Assembly: GCF_009360615.1 (NCBI RefSeq)
Contig: NZ_SPEY01000081.1
Span: 1-38,578, forward strand
DNA length: 38,578 bases
Direction: 5' to 3'
DNA from: Comamonas sp.
GTDB lineage: Bacteria; Pseudomonadota; Gammaproteobacteria; Burkholderiales; Burkholderiaceae_C
Position numbers and translations under genes: made by a program
The notes under the pieces: generated by a model
Database searches by the model: none
What the model was told of the DNA's origin: nothing
Seen by the model: only the letters and a program-made list of their open reading frames with translations
Shown: in pieces, positions 32,621 to 38,578 of the stretch
How positions within the stretch are numbered: the stretch's first letter is position 1
Layout of the letters: each line of letters starts with the position of its first letter

Positions 32621-33916
32621 TCAATGCGCCTGGGTCTGCTTGCGTAGCTGGCCGACCCTGGCAGGCAGGTCCTTCCATTCGTCCACGCCATACTGGACAC
32701 GCATGGTGTTGAGCAGGGTGGCGATCTGCGCATCGCTGAGCGCATGGCGGAAGGCCGGCATGGTGCCCAGGTCGGCATGGGCCGGATGTTGCACGCCTTC
32801 GAGCACGGCCATGATGGCGTTGTCGGGCGACGCGGAATGCAGGCTGGTGCTGAGGGCCAGCTGGGGTCGCACGCCGAAGCTGCTGCCCGAGGGGTCTGCC
32901 TTGTGGCAGGCCATGCAGGCGCCCTGGTACAGGCGGTAGCCTTCGGCATCGAGCGCCAGCTTGGGCTTGGCAGTCTTCTCTTCGATGAGTGCCTTGGCAT
33001 CGCCAGGGGCGGCGTCGGCCTTGCGGTAGCTCATCAGATAGGTGGCAATGGCGTCGAGGTCGGCATCGCTTTGCTGCGACAGGCCGTGGGCCACGGGAGC
33101 CATGGGGCCGGCTGCCACACTGTGGCGGGCCGAGAAGCCGGTCTTCATATAGTCGACCAGATCCTGCTTGGTCCAGGGCAGGGGCGAGGCCGTCTTGTCC
33201 GTCAGAGCGGGAGCATCCCAGCCTTCGGCGCTGCCGCCGGTCAGGTGGAACTCACCCGTTTTCTCGGCGGCCAGGCCGTTGCGCGGTGTGTGGCAGGCGC
33301 TGCAGTGACCCAGGCCTTCGACCAGGTAGGCACCGCGATTCCACTCGGGAGCCTGCTTTTCATCGTCCTTGACGACGCCGGGCTTGAGGTAGAGCCAGTT
33401 CCAGGCCGCAATGCCGCGGCGCACGTTGTAGGGGAAGTTCAGCGCCGTCTTGGGCGCCTCGTTCTCCACGGCAGGCTCGCTCATCAGGAAGGCGTACAAG
33501 GCCTTCATGTCCTCATCCGTTACGCGGCTGAAGGCCGTGTAGGGGAAGGCGGGGTAGAGGTACTGGCCTTCGCGGTCCACGCCGTGGCGCATGGCGCGCT
33601 CGAAGGCTTCATAGCTCCAGCTGCCGATGCCGGTCTGCAGATCGGGCGTGATGTTGCTGGTGTAGATGGTGCCGAAGGGGCTGGGCATGGCCAGACCGCC
33701 CGCGTTGGTCTTGCCGTTGGCTGCCGTGTGGCAGACGGCGCAGTCGCCCATGGCGGCCAGCAGCCTGCCCTTGGCAATCTGCTGGGGCGTGAAGTCGGCA
33801 GCGGGAATGGCTGACTGGGGCGCAATCTCGCCCTGATGGGTGAGAGCCAGGCCGGCGGCAGCCAGCACGACCACTACAGCCGCACCGCCCGCCAGAATCT
33901 TTTGGAACGTTCGCAT
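32621..33916 (-). CDS. Triheme cytochrome c subunit of a molybdenum hydroxylase
   Basis: 431 residues from ATG 33916. A GTG at 33943 that overlaps the previous stop codon is an alternative start suggesting coupling. An N-terminal hydrophobic segment (ILAGGAAVVVVLAAAGLAL) is a signal peptide or membrane anchor. Three CxxCH heme sites begin at Cys59 (CAVCH), Cys205 (CSACH) and Cys334 (CMACH), each in a cytochrome c domain with a later Met that can be the sixth ligand. In related membrane-linked dehydrogenases (nicotinate, isoquinoline or aldehyde oxidation) such subunits carry electrons from the iron-sulfur/molybdenum subunits to the respiratory chain. It is the third gene of the operon. Confidence 0.9.
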   Translation of the reverse strand: MRTFQKILAGGAAVVVVLAAAGLALTHQGEIAPQSAIPAADFTPQQIAKGRLLAAMGDCAVCHTAANGKTNAGGLAMPSPFGTIYTSNITPDLQTGIGSWSYEAFERAMRHGVDREGQYLYPAFPYTAFSRVTDEDMKALYAFLMSEPAVENEAPKTALNFPYNVRRGIAAWNWLYLKPGVVKDDEKQAPEWNRGAYLVEGLGHCSACHTPRNGLAAEKTGEFHLTGGSAEGWDAPALTDKTASPLPWTKQDLVDYMKTGFSARHSVAAGPMAPVAHGLSQQSDADLDAIATYLMSYRKADAAPGDAKALIEEKTAKPKLALDAEGYRLYQGACMACHKADPSGSSFGVRPQLALSTSLHSASPDNAIMAVLEGVQHPAHADLGTMPAFRHALSDAQIATLLNTMRVQYGVDEWKDLPARVGQLRKQTQAH

Positions 33917-33939
33917 ATCTATGTTCTTTATCGGTGGAG

Positions 33940-36234
33940 TCACTTGGACGAGGCGGCGCTGCTCTTGGCTGCCTTGAGCGCGGCCAGCACGCGGCTGGGC
34001 GTGAACGGCACTTCCAGCAGGCGCACGCCGGTGGCGTCAAAGATGGCGTTGGCCACGGCGGCGGCGCTGGGCACGGAAGCCGATTCGCCGGCGCCCATGG
34101 GCGCCTCGTTGGGGCGCTCGACCAGCAGCGAGTCGATCTCGGGCAGCTCGTCAAAGCGCAGGATGGGGTAGCCGCCCCATTCCACGGAGGTGACGCCGCT
34201 CTTGTCGAAGGTGACGAACTCCTTGAGCACGCGGCTGGTGGACTGCACCACGTTGCCGTGCACTTGATGACGCACGCCTGCGGGGTTGACCATGGCACCG
34301 GTGTCCTGGGCGACAAAGACCTTGTCGACCTTGACTTCGCCGGTTTCGCGGTCCACGGTCACGTCGACCACCCAGGTCGCCCAGGCCGCACCGTAGCCGG
34401 GGAACTTGCTGTGGAAGTAGCGGGCATAGGCAAAGCCGCGACCCTTGACCAGGCGCTGATCGTCCGGTGCCGCATTGCGCCGGGCCGGGCCTTCCTGCCA
34501 GTGGCACTGCTTCTTGGCTTCGGCAATCAGCGCCACGGCACGCGGGTCCTTGAGGTAGCGCAGACGGTACTCGATGGGGTCGGCCTTGGCCAGGTAGGCG
34601 CATTCGTCGATCCAGGACTCATGGGCGAACACATTGGGCAGGGCGGAGACGCCGCGCATCCACGAGGCGCGCACGATGGGCACGGCGTCCTGGGAGATCA
34701 CGCGCATCTTGGGGTATTCGTACTGCGGGATGGCCGTGCGGTCGCCCATCTGCTGGGCCTCGATCTTGGCGGACACCTTGCCCGTGAGGATCAGGGCCAG
34801 CGCCGGGGCGTTGTTCGAGGGATAGCAGGTGCGCATCTCGTAGGCGGCCACATTGTTGTGCTCGTCCAGGCCGCCGCGCACGCGAATCAGCTGGCCCGTG
34901 CCCTTGGGCTCCCAGCCGGCTTCCTGCTCGCGCATCAGCTGCACGCGCACGGGCCTGCCCACGGCGGCCGCCATCAGCACGGCATCCGAGCAGACGTCGT
35001 CTGCGCAGTTGCGGCCGTAGCAGCCAGAGGCTTCGAGTCGGGTGACGTTGATGTTGTCGGCATTCACGTCCATGAGCTTGGCAATGTCCTTGCACACGTC
35101 GTGAGGGTTCTGAGAGCCGGTCCAGACCTGGATCTGGCCGTTGCCGACTTCGGCAATCGCGCAGGACGGGCCGATGGAGCCATGAGCGTGATAGGGCCAG
35201 ACATAGTCGCGGGTCAGCGCAGTCTTGACCTGCTCGATGGCCTGCAAGGCCCCCTCGTCTTCCTGCAGCACGCGGTCGGTCTTGGCGTGGTCCACCAGGG
35301 TCTGGTGCAGGCCGCTCAGCGACATATCGGGCAGGCCGCTCCATTCCTTCCAGGTGACCTTGAGCTGGCGCATGGCCGCGATGGCCTGCTCTTCACGCTC
35401 GGCCACCACGCCCACGAAGTCGCCCTTGACCACGACCTTGACGATGCCGGGCAGATGGGCGATGGACTTCTCGTCCACCGACACCAGGCTGGAGCCCAGG
35501 GGCGCCGTGGCATCGGCGCCGGTGTAGGGCGGACGGATCACGCGGCCGTGCAGCATGCCGGGCACGCGCAGGTCGTGGATATAGGTCAGCGCGCCCAGCA
35601 CCTTGTTGGGGATGTCCACGCGCTGCACCGATTTGCCGATGTACTCGAAACCGGACTTGCGCAGCTCGATCTTGTCGTCGACCTCGATCTGCAGATCCTG
35701 GCCGTGAACCAGCTCGCCATAGCCGTAGCGCTTGCCGCCCGCGATGACCACGCCTTTCTGGGTGGTGATGCGGTCAGCGGGAACACCGGATTTTTCGCTG
35801 GCCAGCTTGATCAGCAGCTGGCGCACCTGCGCTGCGGCATGGCGCATGGGCAGGGACGACACCTGGATGGTGTTGCTGGCAATGGTGGGGCCCAGATCCG
35901 GGGTGCGGGCGGTGTGGCCCAGCACCATGGTCACGGCGGCAAAGTCCACATACAGCTCGTCAGCCACCAGCTGGCCCAGAGCCGTGCGCACGCCCGTGCC
36001 CAGGTCCACGTGGCCGTTGTAGGCCGTGACGGAGCCGTCGGCGCCAATCGCGATGAAGCTGTCCACCAGCTTGGCCGAAGGAATGGGGAAAGCGCCCTTG
36101 GCAGCCGCTTCGGGGGCGGTCTGGGCCATCAGCAGATGGCCGCCTGCGACGGAGCCGACCATCAGCATGCCGCCGGCCTTGAGCAGCTGGCGACGGGTGA
36201 GCTGGGCGTGATTGTCGTGGGAGAAGAATTTCAT
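33940..36234 (-). CDS. Molybdopterin-binding subunit of a xanthine oxidase-family hydroxylase (IorB-like)
   Basis: 764 residues. A twin-arginine signal (TRRQLLK, Arg14-Arg15, then a hydrophobic stretch ending LLMAQ) marks export of the folded enzyme. The molybdopterin-binding domains include GTGVRTALGQLVADELYVD, SNTIQVSS and ASGCYGRNCADD. The catalytic glutamate fits Glu717 in GAGESASVP. Layout matches the isoquinoline 1-oxidoreductase beta/aldehyde dehydrogenase group with fused halves, not classical xanthine dehydrogenase. It starts 2 bp after the [2Fe-2S] gene stop. The complex probably hydroxylates an N-heteroaromatic or oxidises an aldehyde in the periplasm. The actual substrate is not evident. 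Confidence 0.9.
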   Translation of the reverse strand: MKFFSHDNHAQLTRRQLLKAGGMLMVGSVAGGHLLMAQTAPEAAAKGAFPIPSAKLVDSFIAIGADGSVTAYNGHVDLGTGVRTALGQLVADELYVDFAAVTMVLGHTARTPDLGPTIASNTIQVSSLPMRHAAAQVRQLLIKLASEKSGVPADRITTQKGVVIAGGKRYGYGELVHGQDLQIEVDDKIELRKSGFEYIGKSVQRVDIPNKVLGALTYIHDLRVPGMLHGRVIRPPYTGADATAPLGSSLVSVDEKSIAHLPGIVKVVVKGDFVGVVAEREEQAIAAMRQLKVTWKEWSGLPDMSLSGLHQTLVDHAKTDRVLQEDEGALQAIEQVKTALTRDYVWPYHAHGSIGPSCAIAEVGNGQIQVWTGSQNPHDVCKDIAKLMDVNADNINVTRLEASGCYGRNCADDVCSDAVLMAAAVGRPVRVQLMREQEAGWEPKGTGQLIRVRGGLDEHNNVAAYEMRTCYPSNNAPALALILTGKVSAKIEAQQMGDRTAIPQYEYPKMRVISQDAVPIVRASWMRGVSALPNVFAHESWIDECAYLAKADPIEYRLRYLKDPRAVALIAEAKKQCHWQEGPARRNAAPDDQRLVKGRGFAYARYFHSKFPGYGAAWATWVVDVTVDRETGEVKVDKVFVAQDTGAMVNPAGVRHQVHGNVVQSTSRVLKEFVTFDKSGVTSVEWGGYPILRFDELPEIDSLLVERPNEAPMGAGESASVPSAAAVANAIFDATGVRLLEVPFTPSRVLAALKAAKSSAASSK

Positions 36235-36236
36235 GA

Positions 36237-36845
36237 TCAGGCAGCCTTTGCGGTGGAGGATGCGCCGGCGGCGGGGAGGGCGGGGCTGTGGCCCTGGGCA
36301 ATCAGCTCGCGGGCGCGGGCGGCGGCCTGCATGATTTCCACATGGGTGCCGCAGCGGCACAGATGGCCGGACAGCGCATGCCGGATTTCCTCGTCGCTGG
36401 CCTGGGGCTGCTGGTTGAACAGGGCGACCAGCGCCATGATCATTCCGTTGGTGCAATAGCCGCACTGCGCAGCCTGCGCATCCACAAAGGCTTGCTGCAC
36501 CACATGCAGGGTGTAGGTGCGCGGGGTGGCCGCCGCCTTGTCCTTGGCGGCGCTGACGTCCAGCACGGCGCGGTCCTGCAGGGCCTGCGCATTGGCGGCC
36601 TTGCTGGCGTCAGGCGACAGGCCTTCCAGCGTGGTGACTTTCTTGCCGTCGACCGCCTTCAGGGGCACGGAGCAGGAGCGCGCCACCTTGCCGTCGATCA
36701 GCACGGCGCAGGCACCGCACTCGCCCAGGCCGCAGCCGAACTTGGGGCCGTTGAGCTGCATGTCATTGCGCAGCACATACAAAAGAGGGGTGTCGGCAGT
36801 GGCGCTTTGCGCATCCACTTCCTGGCCGTTCAGAGTGAATTTCAT
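36237..36845 (-). CDS. [2Fe-2S] subunit of the molybdenum hydroxylase (IorA-like)
   Basis: 202 residues. The plant-type cluster ligands are Cys38, Cys43, Cys46 and Cys58; the second cluster ligands are Cys128, Cys131, Cys163 and Cys165 (QCGYC and LCRC). Both clusters are complete. It passes electrons from the molybdenum centre to the cytochrome subunit. A stretch of about 36 residues (77-112), rich in Ala, Lys and Asp, separates LEGL from the QQAF helix. Most relatives have about ten residues there, and their usual length is near 150-160. There is no signal peptide, so export would be together with the Tat-bearing partner. First gene of the operon. Confidence 0.92.
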   Translation of the reverse strand: MKFTLNGQEVDAQSATADTPLLYVLRNDMQLNGPKFGCGLGECGACAVLIDGKVARSCSVPLKAVDGKKVTTLEGLSPDASKAANAQALQDRAVLDVSAAKDKAAATPRTYTLHVVQQAFVDAQAAQCGYCTNGMIMALVALFNQQPQASDEEIRHALSGHLCRCGTHVEIMQAAARARELIAQGHSPALPAAGASSTAKAA

Positions 36846-37287
36846 GACGTAGGTTTCAAGGAGTCAGTCTTATATATGTGTAGTCAATTATATGACTAGA
36901 CAAAAATAAATGAAGCCGACTTGATATAAAGCAGATCCAGTTGCTCTGGTGTGTCCTGGCGGTGCAGGCCTGGCCGGTGCGGGGCGGCGCTTTCCGATCC
37001 GGTCTGTCGGCACAGCCCGGGCTGGCGTGGTTCAGGCGGAGGCCCGACCGGGCCGGCGCGCGGCTGGGCCGGTGCAGTCGGATTCCTTCCGGCGCACCTT
37101 GAGAGCGGGGCATCATGGCCGATGGGGGCGGGATGCCGCTGCGAGGGCCGACATGGGATTGAAACGATGGAGAAATGCGGCTTCAATGCTCAGGTGCCGA
37201 AAGCCGCAAGGCGTCGGTGCAGCGATGGAGAGGTTTCGCGGTCTGCAGCAGGCAGGCATTCTTCAGTCCCAGTCAAGGAGAGCCAGG
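36846..37287. other. Intergenic region upstream of the hydroxylase operon and the VOC gene
   Basis: 442 bp between diverging genes. The left 70 bp are AT-rich and hold the hydroxylase promoter and inverted repeat. The remainder (about 36930-37270) is GC-rich; I see no gene or clear signal in it apart from the ribosome site (AAGGAG, 37275-37280) of the VOC gene. Confidence 0.55.
36881..36898 (-). promoter_or_regulatory. Inverted repeat enclosing the -10 box of the hydroxylase operon
   Basis: TAGTCA-N6-TGACTA, where the six central bases read TATAAT on the minus strand. A weak -35 candidate (near TTCATT) lies about 17 bp upstream. A protein bound to the repeat would block the promoter directly, as for MarR- or TetR-type repressors. 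A partial LysR gene is the only regulator gene nearby. Confidence 0.65.
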
Positions 37288-37776
37288 ATGGTCAGCAAGA
37301 ACACGATTTGTCTCTGGTACGAAAGCGAGGCCCTGGAAGCCGCCCGGTTCTACGCCCAGACCTTCCCCGACAGCACCGTGGGCGCCGTCCACCACGCACC
37401 GGGCGACTACCCGTCCGGCAAGCAGGGCGACGTGTTGACGGTCGAATTCACGGTCATGGGGATTCCCTGTCTGGGTCTGAACGGCGGCCCGGCGTTCAGG
37501 CACAGCGAGGCGTTTTCGTTTCAGGTCGCAACAGACAGCCAGGAGGAAACGGATCGTCTGTGGGACGCCATCGTCGGCAACGGCGGCCAGGAAAGTCAGT
37601 GCGGCTGGTGCAAGGACCGCTGGGGTCTGTCATGGCAGATCACACCGCGCGTGCTGACTACGGCCATTGCCGATCCGGACCGTGCTGCCGCCGGGCGGGC
37701 CTTCGAAGCCATGATGGAGATGAGGAAGATCGATATTGCCGCCATCGAGGCGGCATGGCGCGGCTCATCGTCTTGA
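37288..37776 (+). CDS. PhnB-like VOC superfamily protein
   Basis: 162 residues. AAGGAG 7 nt before the ATG at 37288 fixes the start. The family pattern is clear: NTICLWYESEALEAARFYAQTFPDS, then GDVLTVEFTVMGIPCLGLNGGP, FSFQVATDSQEETDRLWDAI and GWCKDRWGLSWQITP. The last third ends in a helical MMEMRKIDIAAIEAAW motif, as in PhnB-like proteins often annotated as 3-demethylubiquinone methyltransferase. The fold is glyoxalase/dioxygenase-like but metal ligands vary in this subgroup. Function is unknown. It is divergent from the hydroxylase operon. Confidence 0.85.
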   Translation: MVSKNTICLWYESEALEAARFYAQTFPDSTVGAVHHAPGDYPSGKQGDVLTVEFTVMGIPCLGLNGGPAFRHSEAFSFQVATDSQEETDRLWDAIVGNGGQESQCGWCKDRWGLSWQITPRVLTTAIADPDRAAAGRAFEAMMEMRKIDIAAIEAAWRGSSS

Positions 37777-38054
37777 AGGGCTTTGGTGCCCGGGATGATC
37801 CTCCAGGTCGGTGGCTCCATCCGCGTTGCTCCCGAGGACGAAGGCCGGGCGGCCCAATGGCTTTGCGACGACCTTGGCCAAATGCCGGCCGCGCTGGACC
37901 CGGTGCCCGAGCAGGTGCCCGTGACGGCGAGCGCCTCGTCGATGGATGTGACCGACCGGGCCGAAGACGCGGACTTTGCCGGGACCTCGCGCCCATCCCG
38001 CGCGGATCAACGCCGACGAGGACATGACCGTGGTCTGGCGTCTTGCGCTGCGGC
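37777..38054. other. Stretch between VOC gene and LysR gene, no supported gene
   Basis: 278 bp of GC-rich DNA. Several open frames cross it on both strands, but none has a ribosome site, family motif or plausible composition, so I call no gene. It may be a decayed coding sequence. Confidence 0.4.
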
Positions 38055-38578
38055 TCAGGGCGGGGGCATGGCGGCCAGCCGGCTGGCTTCGGGCTGGGCC
38101 TTGGCCAGCAGAAAATCGATGCAGGTGCGTACGGCCTTGGTCTGATGCCGGTTGGGCAGGTAGAGCAGATACATGTGCGTGCCGAAGATGCTGAGGCGGT
38201 ATTCGTCCAGCGTGCTCAGCACTTCGCCCGTGGCCAGCTTGTCCTGCACCACATAGTCCGGCACCAGGCCCACCCCCAGACCCGCCAGGATGCCGTCGCG
38301 CAGAAACGGGAAATGCTCGGAGATCATGGTGGGCTCCAGCATCACCTCGTGGCGCTCGGCGCCCAGGTACGCGGCCAGCCGCAACTGCCGGCCCGTGACG
38401 CCGGCGGTGATCAGCGGACTGGCTCGCAGGGCGTGCAGCGTCCGGGGCAGGCCGTGGGTCTGCGCATATTCGCGCGAGGCGCAGGCCAGGTAGCGCACCG
38501 TGCCCATGCTGCGCGCCACCAGGGACAGGGGCGGCTCCTGGATCACGCGCACGATGATGTCCACATCGTCGCGCAGAT
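38055..38578 (-). CDS. LysR-family transcriptional regulator, C-terminal part (5' end outside window)
   Basis: About 173 residues of the effector-binding domain. The frame runs open to the right edge, so the helix-turn-helix is missing. The pattern LRDDVDIIVRVIQEPPLSLVARSMGTVRYLACASREYAQTHGLP and later GLGVGLVPDYVVQDKLATGEV is typical of the LysR group related to aromatic and organic-acid regulators. YLLYLPNRHQTKAVRTCIDFL is the usual C-terminal strand-helix. The target cannot be named. It lies about 1.2 kb from the hydroxylase promoter, with the VOC gene between. Confidence 0.9.
   Translation of the reverse strand, partial: LRDDVDIIVRVIQEPPLSLVARSMGTVRYLACASREYAQTHGLPRTLHALRASPLITAGVTGRQLRLAAYLGAERHEVMLEPTMISEHFPFLRDGILAGLGVGLVPDYVVQDKLATGEVLSTLDEYRLSIFGTHMYLLYLPNRHQTKAVRTCIDFLLAKAQPEASRLAAMPPP

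Noticed and set aside
33934..36459. 841-codon open frame on the plus strand
   Set aside because: Mirror of the molybdopterin subunit gene, which has a Tat signal and catalytic motifs. The antisense product has only a His/Gly-rich composition.
1..38578. CRISPR array, insertion sequence, prophage or toxin-antitoxin pair
   Set aside because: No regular spaced repeats, transposase, integrase or toxin-like gene could be found by eye on either strand.

Overview
The window looks like a chromosomal segment of a GC-rich betaproteobacterium of the Comamonadaceae, most likely Comamonas or a close relative. The reasons are the yicC-gmk-rpoZ-spoT neighbourhood, the style of the proteins (MltB, SPOR, GreB, HemW) and intergenic repeats of a kind I associate with this family. 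Placement to genus is inference. Coding density is high. I see no insertion sequence, prophage or CRISPR array. The two ends cut a cobT gene (left) and a LysR regulator gene (right).

Left region (about 0.5-9.5 kb): a taurine/sulfonate module. A tauABC-type ABC importer (minus strand) is followed upstream by a FAD dehydrogenase resembling the large subunit of taurine dehydrogenase (TauY, minus). A divergent NTF2-like protein resembling the small subunit (TauX, plus) comes next, then an amino-acid/polyamine-type permease (plus) and a MocR-type PLP-dependent regulator resembling TauR (minus). A 33-bp bipartite element occurs twice, in front of tauA and in front of tauX, each time oriented towards the gene and about 20 bp before the same TACGAT -10-like hexamer. 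It is the best candidate for the TauR operator. No xsc, tpa or sulfite exporter gene is in the window.

Middle region (9.7-23.9 kb): mostly core genes. Two identical tRNA-Arg(ACG) genes each have their own TATAAT box and terminator. They are followed by greB, mltB, the spoT-rpoZ-gmk-yicC group (minus), a Ser/Thr kinase and PP2C phosphatase pair overlapping by ATGA, rdgB, hemW, an I78-like small lipoprotein, a SPOR-domain membrane protein and fumarylacetoacetase.

Right region (24-38.6 kb): accessory metabolism. A HutC-type GntR regulator overlaps a 3-hydroxybutyrate dehydrogenase gene and has a perfect 9-bp inverted repeat in front of it. Next come a large uncharacterised membrane protein with an EF-hand loop, a 99-residue basic protein of unknown function, an exported DNA/RNA nuclease, and a divergent AraC regulator/Asp-Glu racemase pair. 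A periplasmic three-subunit molybdenum hydroxylase ([2Fe-2S], Tat-exported molybdopterin subunit, triheme cytochrome c) follows, with an XdhC maturation protein. Its promoter has an inverted repeat wrapped around a perfect TATAAT box. A PhnB-like VOC protein and the partial LysR gene close the window.

The items I judge most worth following are the duplicated tau operator, the EF-hand membrane protein, and a pair of related intergenic repeats that both sit between converging genes.
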